Shown: piece after piece, positions 1-7,662 of the stretch
How the letters are laid out: every line of letters starts with the position of its first letter
Numbering within the stretch: the stretch's first letter is position 1
Assembly: GCA_910583615.1 (NCBI GenBank)
Contig: CAJTXP010000001.1
Coordinates: forward strand, 39,444-103,443
Source of the DNA: an uncultured Lachnospiraceae bacterium
GTDB taxonomy: Bacteria > Bacillota > Clostridia > Lachnospirales > Lachnospiraceae
Direction: 5' to 3'
DNA length: 64,000 nt
Program-made: the position numbers and the translations under genes
Notes under the pieces: model-generated
The model's database searches: none
What the model saw: the letters and a program-made list of their open reading frames with translations, nothing else
What the model was told of the DNA's origin: nothing

Positions 1-158
1 CGTCACTTCCTTCCGTAAAATCCTTCCGGGGTTACTTTCGGCCAGATGCTGTTTTCAGTTCCGCATCTAACCTCTCTCCACCCCACCGTCTGGAAGCTTT
101 TTCCGTCACTTCCTTCCGTAAAATCCTTCCGGGGTTACTTTCGGCCAGATGCTGTTTT
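1..158. repeat. Two direct copies of a 55-bp sequence, 103-bp period
   Basis: Positions 1-55 and 104-158 are identical, separated by a 48-bp spacer, giving a 103-bp period. The first copy begins at the window edge, so the array may extend further upstream. On the minus strand one frame stays open through the unit, but no start codon or ribosome binding site supports a gene. I see nothing else before the WYL gene. Confidence 0.9.
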
Positions 159-221
159 TATAGTTGTGTATCACGGTCCTGTGATATTTATAATCTAACA
201 CAAATACCCTGACATCCTGTG

Positions 222-1118
222 TCAGGTTTTATTTTTTTCGTAAATTATTCTTGCCTGTTCTGCCAGAACCTCCTTAAGATCCGTAGGGGAAACGATCTCC
301 ACCTGCGCTCCAAAGGACAGAAGCGAGCCGATCAGCCATGTATCCTCCGGCATTTTCGCGGATACGATCAGCTCTCCATTCGCCTGCCGCTGTATCTGCC
401 CCTGATCAAATTCATCGTAGACACGGTACGCCATCTCCTTCGGAAAACGAAGCACAATCTCACGATATTCCCCCTCGGCCATATCCGTCGGCTCCGGACA
501 CTCCCGGCGCGCAAAGCTTTTTTCCAGAAGCTCAAACTCCAGAATGCGGTTCAGTTTAAAGATCCGCCAGCCCTGTTTTTTCGTACAGAACGCCTTCAGA
601 TACCAGGCTTTTGATTTGTACACAAGCTTGCAGGGCTGCACGATTCGCTCGCCTGTCACCTCGTTGGAACCGGCGTAACGGATCCGGACCTCCCGGCAGT
701 GAATGACCGCCGTTTTCAGCAGCTGAAATTTCTCATTGTCGGATCCCTGATCGCCCCATCTGGAAAAATCCACTTCCAGCCAGTTTTCCGACTCCGTCTG
801 AAATATGGCGGAAAGCTTCTGCAGGGTCTGACTGCTACTCCCGTCCTGCACGGTGTTGATACTCTGCAGCGCCGTCAGGATCTCCTGCTTCTCTTCCTCC
901 GATAAGACGGCTCTGTCCAGGACAAAATCCTTCATCAGATGAATCCCGCCGTTTCTGCCCGCCTCTGTATAGACGGGCACTCCGGCTCCGCTCAGAGCGT
1001 CAATATCCCGGTAGATCGTCCGGGCCGACACCTCGAACTTCTCCGCCAGTTCCGGCGCGGTCGCCTGTCCCCGTTCCAACAAATAGTACACGATCTTAAA
1101 TAATCTGCTCTCCTGCAT
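222..1118 (-). CDS. WYL-domain transcriptional regulator (YafY/DeoR-like)
   Basis: A 298-aa DNA-binding regulator. Residues about 1-60 form a winged helix-turn-helix of the HTH_11 type, with an AELAEKFEVSARTIYRDI recognition region. Residues about 140-220 form a WYL sensor domain containing the AWYLKAFC motif, followed by the usual C-terminal extension. WYL proteins of this build normally act as single-gene ligand-responsive repressors or activators. The ATG at 1118 has a GGAG six bases upstream and overlaps a 22-codon ORF preceded by a better ribosome binding site. No operon partner is visible downstream and the ligand cannot be inferred. Confidence 0.9.
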   Translation of the reverse strand: MQESRLFKIVYYLLERGQATAPELAEKFEVSARTIYRDIDALSGAGVPVYTEAGRNGGIHLMKDFVLDRAVLSEEEKQEILTALQSINTVQDGSSSQTLQKLSAIFQTESENWLEVDFSRWGDQGSDNEKFQLLKTAVIHCREVRIRYAGSNEVTGERIVQPCKLVYKSKAWYLKAFCTKKQGWRIFKLNRILEFELLEKSFARRECPEPTDMAEGEYREIVLRFPKEMAYRVYDEFDQGQIQRQANGELIVSAKMPEDTWLIGSLLSFGAQVEIVSPTDLKEVLAEQARIIYEKNKT

Positions 1119-1164
1119 TTTCTGCTCCGTTTAATCCCTGCTTTATATATTCTTCATATTCCAT
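1096..1164 (-). CDS. Possible 22-aa leader peptide overlapping the WYL start
   Basis: An ATG at 1164 with a GGAGG seven bases upstream opens a 22-codon frame (MEYEEYIKQGLNGAENAGEQ and two Ile) that stops at 1096, 23 bases inside the WYL gene. The strong ribosome binding site and overlap fit translational coupling of the regulator. The alternative is chance. No homologue is recognised. Confidence 0.35.
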   Translation of the reverse strand: MEYEEYIKQGLNGAENAGEQII

Positions 1165-1311
1165 ATCTGTACCTCCATATGGCAAAAAAATCTTTAAACA
1201 TTTTCCGCATTAACCTTATAAACTGTTATCCTGCGATTTTTCTTTATTTTCAAATGAAAAAGTGTTATGCTGTAACCAGTTGCAACATAAAGAATGCAAA
1301 AGGAGCAGTGC

Positions 1312-1953
1312 ATGGAAAAATATAGTCAGGATCACCGGCCTTCTCCGGAAGAAAAAGGGGATACAGGAAAAAAGTCAGGCGGAAAGCTTTTTTTGATATT
1401 ATTTTTAACAGTATTTTCACTTGGATTCGGTATCCTGGGCGCGGTTATGATTCACTCTGCGTATGCAAAGGAGAGGTCTTACAGCACTTCTGCCGAGGGA
1501 ATGGTCATCGGCTACCGGGATTCTTCCCGCAACAGCAAACACAGCTACAGCCCTATTGTGGAATATCGGGCAGATCATCAGATATTTACCGGTGAAACCA
1601 ACATATGGTTCAATTACCGGCCATTCCAGGAAGGCGAGTATGTCTCCATCTATTACAATCCGGAAAAACCGGAAGATTTCTACATCAAACAATATGACCT
1701 GCCGACAACTTATAAAATGGGAGCGATTTTCCTGCTGGTCGCTCTTGGGCTTCCTGCTGTCCTTGTTCTGTTTGCCGTGATAAGCAGAATCATCACCGAT
1801 CCCAAAAAGAAAGAGCGGATTCAGGCAATCCTTCTGGTGTCCCTGATCGTACTGTTTATTTTTATCGTATTCTGCGCTCTGGCCGGCCCCGTCATAACCA
1901 TCTGCATCCTTGCAGTTATGGGGCTTTTTGCGTCAGCTGCAGCGCTTCCGTAA
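1312..1953 (+). CDS. DUF3592-type membrane protein
   Basis: A 213-aa protein with a hydrophilic N-terminus, a membrane segment at about residues 20-45 and an extracytoplasmic domain of the DUF3592 type (YSPIVEYRADHQIFTGETN... YYNPEKPEDF). Two or three further membrane segments follow, to the C-terminus. An upstream in-frame ATG at 1294 exists, but AAAAGGAG at 1298-1305 is correctly spaced for the ATG at 1312, so that start is chosen. DUF3592 proteins have no established biochemical role. The 3' end overlaps the convergent SMI1-like remnant by 38 bp. Confidence 0.75.
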   Translation: MEKYSQDHRPSPEEKGDTGKKSGGKLFLILFLTVFSLGFGILGAVMIHSAYAKERSYSTSAEGMVIGYRDSSRNSKHSYSPIVEYRADHQIFTGETNIWFNYRPFQEGEYVSIYYNPEKPEDFYIKQYDLPTTYKMGAIFLLVALGLPAVLVLFAVISRIITDPKKKERIQAILLVSLIVLFIFIVFCALAGPVITICILAVMGLFASAAALP

Positions 1954-2275
1954 GGTTCGACGCAATATAATATATAAAATCCGGATCATGCACATAGCAG
2001 ATGACCTGGCCTGCCGTCCCTTTTTCGGCAGGAGCATAATCCAGCATCAGGTACAGTGAACCGGCGTATTCCGCAAAAGGGAACCAACGCTCGCAGAACA
2101 GGTATGGCCGGATACGCGCATCCAGCTGCTTCAACTGTTTTTCGTCGATCACATCCGGATACTCGGTCATTTCATGATTTTCATTCTGAAAATACTCGTC
2201 AATGTCTTCCTGCTCCAGTTCCCCTTCGGTCAATTTCTCCGCATGTTCGAGAAAAAGCCGCTCCTGACGGAAAAA
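1916..2275 (-). pseudogene. C-terminal half of an SMI1/KNR4 (SUKH-like) protein
   Basis: The frame encodes the typical C-terminal half of SMI1/KNR4 family proteins: a Trp-Phe-Pro-Phe strand followed by a GSLYLMLDYAP...GTAGQVI region and an acidic tail. SMI1/KNR4 proteins are often immunity proteins for polymorphic toxins. The N-terminal half is absent. The open frame begins directly behind the TAA of the uracil-DNA glycosylase gene, in the same frame, so the two may have been joined by a deletion. A TTG at 2231-2233 could serve as a start but has no good ribosome binding site. I read it as a remnant. Confidence 0.55.
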
Positions 2276-2884
2276 TTATTTGTCTGCCTCTGCATGAATT
2301 CTACGGAAATCTTCAGCATCACCACTGCCGCATAATTCCGCCCGCTTTTTCACAATCCTGCAGAAATCTTCCCTCACAACTTCATATTTGGAAGGGTCCC
2401 GCAGAATCGCTGAAGGATGATAAGTCGCGGTCAGTGCACAGTTCTTCCGGCAGGTCCAGGTACCGTGCTGCCTCGTGATCCTGAATTCCTGTGAAATAAT
2501 GCGCTGAGCCGCCACGCGGCCAAGACAGACGATGATCCTCGGTTTCAGAAGAAAGGTCTCGTATTTCAGATACGGAAAACAGGCTTCTTTTTCCTCTTCT
2601 TTCGGATCACGGTTACCCGGAGGATGACATTTTATTATATTGGTGATGTAGATCTCCTCCCTGCGCAGGCCACAGTCCTGCAGAAGCCGGTCCAGCACCT
2701 CTCCGGATTTCCCCACAAACGGAAGTCCCTGCTGGTCCTCCTGTCCTCCCGGCGCTTCCGCAATCAGCATCAGATCCGCCTGATGATCTCCGCGTCCCAT
2801 AACCGGCCGGCGCCTGGTCCGGCTCAGCGGACAGTGGGTGCAGGCGGCAACATGCTGTTCAATGTCATCCCATGTATATTGCAT
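2276..2884 (-). CDS. Uracil-DNA glycosylase, family 4/5 type with Fe-S cluster cysteines
   Basis: A 202-aa enzyme that removes uracil from DNA to start base excision repair. An N-terminal CTHCPL pair of cysteines (about residues 15 and 18) and later cysteines at KCHPPG and EACF match the 4Fe-4S ligands of family 4 enzymes. Motif A appears as AEAPGGQEDQQGLPFVG and the C-terminal HPS motif as TYHPSAIL. The length is normal. TGGAGAGA precedes the ATG at 2884. It lies 58 bp downstream of the VanW gene on the same strand and may be cotranscribed with it. Confidence 0.92.
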   Translation of the reverse strand: MQYTWDDIEQHVAACTHCPLSRTRRRPVMGRGDHQADLMLIAEAPGGQEDQQGLPFVGKSGEVLDRLLQDCGLRREEIYITNIIKCHPPGNRDPKEEEKEACFPYLKYETFLLKPRIIVCLGRVAAQRIISQEFRITRQHGTWTCRKNCALTATYHPSAILRDPSKYEVVREDFCRIVKKRAELCGSGDAEDFRRIHAEADK

Positions 2885-2942
2885 AAAAGTCTCTCCATTT
2901 GTGCCGTGAGCGAACGATAAATAACCGCAGGAAACCCCTGCC

Positions 2943-4391
2943 TTAATCCACTCTTTTTCCTGAATTCAGATACTCGCTGTAAGCAATTTTTTCTATGGAA
3001 AAGTGACTCCTGTCGGCACTGAAAATCTTCCGGTAAGTCATCACCTTCAAAAAATCACCGGAATCATCCAGAATCTCTGTCTCGATTTCTACCGGCAGTT
3101 CTTCGGCCCTGGTTCCCCATAATACTGCCGTCAGGCGTCCGTTCTCATAAGTAACTTCCAGTTTTACAGGATATTTTTGATTGTTGGCAATCCTCAAATC
3201 CAGTGCATCCCATGCAACAGCCGCATCCATGCCGGCATCTGCATAGCTGGATATATAGGTGTGACACCAGCGCTCCGGGATCTCCAGCCCCGCATACAGG
3301 GCGGCCTCAAAGATCGTCGTGGAGACCTGGCAGATCCCGCCCCCATACGCCTGGATGATCTTTCCGTCCAGTATGGCATTAGCTTTTTTAAAACCTGTTT
3401 CCGCCGTCTGCTCGCCCACTGTGTTATTAAAGGAAAATTCATCTCCCGCATTCAGAATAGTTCCATTGCATCGATCTACCGCCACCCGGATATTGGACCT
3501 GCGGTTTTCGCTGCCGCCCACGCTGGTAGAACATTCTGCAAGCACATTTTCGAATATATGTTCCTCCAGATCTTCCGTGCTGACCTCCGGATCCGTATAT
3601 GTAAAGCTGACTTCTATCGTATCCCCCTGCTTTGCAGATGCAAGCAGGCCCTGAAGCTGCTCCCGGTCAAGGTCCGCCCCTGTAACCGAGGGAATGATCT
3701 CATACCCGTTTTCCGGATCCAGCCTGGCATCTGCCGCGTCTCTGTAAACCTCTTCACAGAGTTTTTCCGGATCCACAGGTTCGGCTGCCGAAACAACGGT
3801 CGGACATTCTATCCTCTTTTCGCCGTTTCCTGACAGAACCGCGTTTGGGATTTCCTCCAGAAGCTCCTCTTCTGCCACCTTCCTGCCGTCTCTGCCCAGC
3901 GTTATGATCAGCCGGTCATCTTTTTCCTCATACGAGGTCCGGACACTGGTATCTGCCTCCAGCAGGCCGCTGGAAGCCACGGTTTTCCGCAAAATCTCTG
4001 TGTCTGTTACAGGCGGACATATGCAATCTCTTCCCAGGATCAGTGTTTTCAGGCAGAAAATTCCCCGGGCCAAAAACGGCTCCCTGCCCGGACGAAGCGC
4101 CTCTTTTGCCGCAGCTCTGCTGTCATATTCCAGCGCAGCTCCCACATCGATCCTGTATTCCCGGCCTTCAAAAGATACCGTAAGCAGTGTCTTCTCTCTG
4201 CGGGATCGGGCCTCCGTCTCCAGAGCCAGGACGGCCTCCTCTTCCGTCATACCTCCAAGAGCAACTCCGTTTATCCTCGTCCGCGGAAGTATCCGATCCG
4301 CCCTGACAGCCGCACAGAGCGCCGTATAGACAGCTGTCAGCACACAGATGCACAGGTACACCCCTCTTTTGGTTCCCCTGCTCTTTCTCAT
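2943..4391 (-). CDS. VanW family protein with N-terminal membrane anchor
   Basis: A 482-aa cell-surface protein. A transmembrane anchor occupies about residues 12-32. It is followed by repeated peptidoglycan-binding-like modules (INGVALGGMTEEEA type) and a C-terminal VanW domain with the signature GDEFSFNNTVGE...AYGGGICQVSTTIFEAAL. VanW-type proteins occur in the cell envelope of Firmicutes, and their reaction is unproven. The frame is open to 4544, but the ATG at 4391 carries a GGGAGG seven bases upstream and directly precedes a basic, then hydrophobic, signal-anchor, so it is preferred. A second VanW protein lies at 51216-52055. Confidence 0.88.
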   Translation of the reverse strand: MRKSRGTKRGVYLCICVLTAVYTALCAAVRADRILPRTRINGVALGGMTEEEAVLALETEARSRREKTLLTVSFEGREYRIDVGAALEYDSRAAAKEALRPGREPFLARGIFCLKTLILGRDCICPPVTDTEILRKTVASSGLLEADTSVRTSYEEKDDRLIITLGRDGRKVAEEELLEEIPNAVLSGNGEKRIECPTVVSAAEPVDPEKLCEEVYRDAADARLDPENGYEIIPSVTGADLDREQLQGLLASAKQGDTIEVSFTYTDPEVSTEDLEEHIFENVLAECSTSVGGSENRRSNIRVAVDRCNGTILNAGDEFSFNNTVGEQTAETGFKKANAILDGKIIQAYGGGICQVSTTIFEAALYAGLEIPERWCHTYISSYADAGMDAAVAWDALDLRIANNQKYPVKLEVTYENGRLTAVLWGTRAEELPVEIETEILDDSGDFLKVMTYRKIFSADRSHFSIEKIAYSEYLNSGKRVD

Positions 4392-4638
4392 TTCTCTGCC
4401 TCCCCGTCTGTTCCTTCCCTGCCTTTCTGACAGGTTTCCTGGACACAGCATACCACAAAAAATTCCGGATGTCATCTTCTGCTGTTTTGTTCCTTTGACC
4501 CCGGTTCCCTGTTCCGTGACTGTTCGCACATTTGTCGATGTCATCCTGGTATAAACATATAGTTACCGGTTGACAAAAGCGACACACATGTCATATAACA
4601 AAGAGACATAAGTGTCGTTTTTATAAGGGGGAGGAATC

Positions 4639-5056
4639 ATGAAAGACTTTAAGTTAAGACCGTTTAAAGAAGAAGACGCCAGGCTGCCGGCACAGGCAGC
4701 GGATAATCCAAAAATTGCCGGGAATCTACGCAATCTGTTTCCAAGCCCCTACACGCTGGAAGATGCAGTCCTGTATATCAACGACTGTATATCCAATAAA
4801 GGAAATGGGCGGATAGACCGTGCCATTGAAGTGGACGGACAGACGGCAGGCAGCATCACCATTACCGTACAGGAGGATATGTACGGTAAGTCCGCAGAAC
4901 TTGGATACTGGCTCTCGGAAGAGCACTGGCGCAAAGGAATCATGTCTGAAGCTGTCCGGCAAATCTGTCGTGAGGCATTTGCCGTCTTCGACATTGTCCG
5001 GATCTATGCAGAACCCTTTGCATACAATACGGGTTCCAGAAGAGTGCTGGAAAAAA
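4639..5056 (+). pseudogene. GNAT acetyltransferase (RimJ/RimL type), 3' end lost
   Basis: The first about 140 residues are a normal GNAT fold of the RimJ/RimL type: acetyl-CoA loop around LGYWLSEEHWRKGIMSEAVR, then EPFAYNTGSRRVLEK. The expected next stretch (about 30 residues starting Ala-Gly-Phe) is missing. From about 5057 the open frame, which runs to 5145, only translates the antisense of a KAP NTPase remnant. The start at 4639 has GGGGGAGG upstream, so expression is possible, but loss of the last strand and helix probably abolishes activity. Confidence 0.75.
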
Positions 5057-5364
5057 TATCTTGGCCCATAATTGAAGCAACAAAAATTTCAAATGCATTA
5101 TTCCAAAAATCATTTTTCCATGCATCAAATCGAATTACTGTATAGTCTATGTTCTCATTCTCTGTATCCCTTCCATCAAATCCCAACAATTAATTCTCAA
5201 ACATATCTGTAAAATATGTTTTTCCCGTGCCCCAAGAAGAGTCTACTGCTATCACATAAGAGCTTTCGATCTCATTACGTTTATACTTGTCCGAATTTTC
5301 TATAATAGTCCGCAAAAAATCCGCTGTTTAATTTATCATCATCAATAAAATATCTCTCTGCCAC
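5057..5364 (-). pseudogene. KAP family P-loop NTPase, N-terminal remnant
   Basis: Read on the minus strand from a GTG at 5364 (AAGGAG upstream), the sequence gives VAERYFIDDDKLN. After a one-base frameshift it gives ADFLRTIIENSDKYKR, then YVIAVDSSWGTGKTYFTD, which is a KAP-type Walker A with the diagnostic Trp. A TAA follows, then IDYTVIRFDAWKNDFWNNAF, another KAP hallmark. The gene is cut off at about 5057 where the acetyltransferase begins. KAP NTPases are membrane-associated P-loop ATPases often found in defence or mobile contexts. One frameshift, one stop and the truncation make this copy dead. Confidence 0.7.
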
Positions 5365-5588
5365 TTCTGCTCCTTAATTTTGCAAGATAAGTTCCAAGTT
5401 ACAATTTTACAAAAATCAGTTTCTTTTAATAGAAAAAATTCCCTTTATTTTATAGTAACTATACTCGTCCCATTCCTATATATTTTTATTCGTGTAAATC
5501 AACCATCCACTTTCTATTGAATATAAAATCTCCCCTTCCAGCCTCTGCGCACATTTCACACTGGAAGAGGAGTAGTCATATTATTATT
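5365..5588. other. AT-rich gap with a 13-bp palindrome
   Basis: No gene is visible. TATAGTAACTATA at 5451-5463 is a perfect palindrome around one central base, about 90 bp upstream of the KAP remnant, and could be its old operator. CTTCCAG...CTGGAAG near 5536-5570 forms a weak hairpin. Confidence 0.4.
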
Positions 5589-5783
5589 TTACTGTTTCAA
5601 CAAAAGATCGATCTCATCAAGACTTATATCCGGATTTTCGTATTTTTCTTTCGTGTAATCTCCATACCCCATATCATATTGCTGCATGAAACGTACCATA
5701 CCGACTGGTCCTAAAGCTTCTTTTAACGCCCGTATTCCAATCGTCCGAATCTCTATTGGATTATTCAAATTCACATTTAACAT
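5589..5783 (-). CDS. Conserved hypothetical 64-aa protein, possible antitoxin-like
   Basis: A small acidic protein with IEIRTIGIRALKEALG followed by PVGMVRFMQQYDMGYGDYTK and a C-terminal DISLDEIDLLLK. I recognise the pattern as a recurring small bacterial protein but cannot name its function. Its ATG directly follows the stop codon of the gene interrupted by the IS5 element, and GGGAGG lies in the correct place, so the two were probably translated together. The two-gene arrangement with a small second protein would suit a toxin-antitoxin pair, but this is inference only. Confidence 0.55.
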   Translation of the reverse strand: MLNVNLNNPIEIRTIGIRALKEALGPVGMVRFMQQYDMGYGDYTKEKYENPDISLDEIDLLLKQ

Positions 5784-5865
5784 TTATATTTCCTCCCACA
5801 TAAATTTTAATGAATTCATAACCTTTACCTTCAATTCTAGGGCATGTTGAATAATGCATATTCAG

Positions 5866-6273
5866 TCACATCAGCCAGATCAGAATACACACCAGATGTA
5901 CAAAACCGAGAAATCGAACTGCCAGTTTATCGTACCGTGTGGCAATGCGACGATAATTTTTGATCTTCTGGAAAAAACATTCCACCCGGCTGCGCTCTTT
6001 ATACTGCCACCAGTCCACATCCCATGGTTCGGCTGTATTCGATTTTGGCGGAATACAGTAAGCTGCTCCGGATTTTCCGATCTTTATTCGAAAGTCTGCT
6101 GCTCCATACGCTTTGTCCGCCATGACAATGGATCCGGACACATCCACATGCTCCAGAAGCTCATATGCCACCGTGATGTCACTGATCTGACCACCGGTAA
6201 GCTGAACATGCAGTGGATTGCCCAGCCCGTCTACGATTGCATGAATTTTTGTATTCCTGCCGCCACGTGTCAT
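5866..6273 (-). CDS. IS5-family transposase, C-terminal frame (orfB)
   Basis: 135 aa beginning MTRGGRNTKIHAIVDGLGNP. It contains the second Asp in IVMADKAYGAADF and the catalytic Glu region ERSRVECFFQKIKNYRRIATRYDK. It is probably made as a fusion with orfA by -1 frameshifting; its own ATG lacks a clear ribosome binding site. The tail FLGFVHLVCILIWL is typical of the family. Confidence 0.88.
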   Translation of the reverse strand: MTRGGRNTKIHAIVDGLGNPLHVQLTGGQISDITVAYELLEHVDVSGSIVMADKAYGAADFRIKIGKSGAAYCIPPKSNTAEPWDVDWWQYKERSRVECFFQKIKNYRRIATRYDKLAVRFLGFVHLVCILIWLM

Positions 6274-6653
6274 TCCGATATGTTCTGCAAACCGGGAATC
6301 AGAGCCCCCTTTTCTGCACCTGCGCTGTGTTGATGTGCTTTACAGCAGGAACTGTCAATACTCACATCCTGCATGTCGGCATCTTCGGAAAGGATTTTGA
6401 ATATGGATTCAAACACACCTGTCTGTTCCCATCTGGCAAAACATTTGTATATGGTGTTCCAGTTTCCATAAACAGGCGGCAGATCTCTCCACGGAGAACC
6501 CGTCCGCAGGATCCAGAGGATACCATTGACCGTATCACGTACATTATCAAACGGACGCCCTTTACGTCCAACCGGCAGATATGGATAAATCCGGTTCCAC
6601 TGTTCATCTGTCAGATCGCCTCTCCGGGTGACTGGTAAATCCTGTCTCTGCAT
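6270..6653 (-). CDS. IS5-family transposase, N-terminal frame (orfA)
   Basis: 127 aa with the IS5/DUF4096 N-terminus (LTDEQWNRIYPYLP...RPFDNVRDTVNGILWILRTG) and the first catalytic Asp region at DVSIDSSCCKAHQH. It ends four bases into orfB. An A4G5 run at 6305-6313 sits near its 3' end, in the position where a -1 slip would fuse it to orfB, giving a GS-DSRFAEHIGM joint. Confidence 0.88.
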   Translation of the reverse strand: MQRQDLPVTRRGDLTDEQWNRIYPYLPVGRKGRPFDNVRDTVNGILWILRTGSPWRDLPPVYGNWNTIYKCFARWEQTGVFESIFKILSEDADMQDVSIDSSCCKAHQHSAGAEKGALIPGLQNISE

Positions 6654-6820
6654 GGTATATCCTCCTGTTATAACCTTATGTATAGATTATAACAGATTTA
6701 TGCATTATTCAACACGCCCTAAGGATTTGCCAATCATCTTTTCATATATGCAAAAAGGGATAAGATTTGCTGCCTTCAATGTAACATATTTCGTGGATTA
6801 TAGCAATAAGTATGATTATT

Positions 6821-7441
6821 CTAAGTCAGCTTCGACAGAAAAATATCTCCAACCGTCACCGCGTCCTCAATGGTCAGGTAATGATCGGCGCTTCGACTCA
6901 CCAGAAGCTTTCCGGACGCTTCAAATTCTTCATCTGCCAGCCAGATGTTCAGCCGCAGGGGGTAACGGGGCAGAAACGGGAACACGGCGCACAGATCCGC
7001 CCGTCCCTTCACAAATTCCGCCCCAAGCCCCCGGAAAATTCCGCAGAGCTGCTCCCTGGTCTTTCCCGCCAGAAATTTCCCAAGCTCCGCATCCATGTAC
7101 CGGTCAAATTTCGTCCCCCGGATCAGGCCGTCCTTCAGCGATCCAAACGGAATCATTTCCGGAGAAACATCGGTTCCGTCCGCCAGATCCAGATAATGCA
7201 GGAGCACCAGCTGATGCCATCCGGCGATTTCCGGCTGAAAAATGCAGTCCGGAAATGTAATCCGGACGGTTTCATGAAAACTCTGCACTTCCAAAGAAGA
7301 ATCTTCCTCATAAAAAACCGCACCGCTTTTTCGGGCAATATCCTCCGGTGAATGGAGACACACCCGTTCCTTCGCAGGCAGCAGCATCTGCTGAAACGCC
7401 CGGTTATCCTGCATTTTTTGACACCCTCTTTCCTTTTCCAT
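6821..7441 (-). CDS. DUF3786 domain protein
   Basis: 206 aa ending in the DUF3786 signature FPFLPRYPLRLNIWLADEEF ... KLLVSRSADHYLTIEDAVTVGD. It is cytoplasmic with no membrane segment. DUF3786 proteins are found in anaerobes near metal- or corrinoid-cofactor genes, but their biochemical role is not established. AAGGAG precedes the ATG at 7441. It is the last gene of the unit starting with the CooC-like ATPase, only 10 bp after the zinc-ribbon peptide, which suggests a joint function. Confidence 0.8.
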   Translation of the reverse strand: MEKERGCQKMQDNRAFQQMLLPAKERVCLHSPEDIARKSGAVFYEEDSSLEVQSFHETVRITFPDCIFQPEIAGWHQLVLLHYLDLADGTDVSPEMIPFGSLKDGLIRGTKFDRYMDAELGKFLAGKTREQLCGIFRGLGAEFVKGRADLCAVFPFLPRYPLRLNIWLADEEFEASGKLLVSRSADHYLTIEDAVTVGDIFLSKLT

Positions 7442-7451
7442 ATAATTCTCC

Positions 7452-7646
7452 TTATTCTTCCAGAAACTCCTCCAGGCTTACGCCCTCCGGTATGACATAT
7501 CCGCAGGCGCTGCATGCGCTCTCTCCCACGGTCACGCCATCCTTTAAGAATACTTCCAGCGCGTCTTCCTCCCGACAGTTCGGACAGTCGATTTCCAGAA
7601 TCGTTTTCTTGTTTCTCTCATCCTGACAGTCTGCAAATACACTCAT
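7452..7646 (-). CDS. 64-aa zinc-ribbon protein
   Basis: Two CxxC pairs, IDCPNC and ACSACGY, separated by about 20 residues, form a classical zinc ribbon. The C-terminus is acidic (EGVSLEEFLEE). AGGAAGG precedes the start. It lies 16 bp after the VWA gene and 10 bp before the DUF3786 gene, so it belongs to the same transcript. It could be an adaptor or a metal-handling peptide for the complex; no named family is recognised. Confidence 0.75.
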   Translation of the reverse strand: MSVFADCQDERNKKTILEIDCPNCREEDALEVFLKDGVTVGESACSACGYVIPEGVSLEEFLEE

Positions 7647-7662
7647 TTTTTCGTATTCCTTC

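Larger units (their letters stand above)
5840..6719 (-). mobile_element. IS5-family insertion sequence, 880 bp
   Basis: Ends carry matching inverted repeats: GGGCATGTTGAATAATGCAT at 5840 and its counterpart with one mismatch ending at 6719. A TA duplication flanks both sides (5838-5839 and 6720-6721), as in the IS427-like group of IS5. Inside are two minus-strand frames that together make one DDE transposase. The element looks complete. Confidence 0.9.
5784..6797 (-). pseudogene. Gene interrupted by the IS5 element
   Basis: Removing 5840-6719 and one TA joins 6720-6797 to 5784-5839 on the minus strand. The result is one open frame of about 45 codons containing IPFCIYEKMIGKS and then LELKVKVMNSLKFMWEEI, ending in a TAA that abuts the ATG of the 64-aa ORF. 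It looks like the C-terminus of a protein whose earlier part is already lost, since an in-frame TAA lies at 6798-6800. The family is not recognised. Confidence 0.45.
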
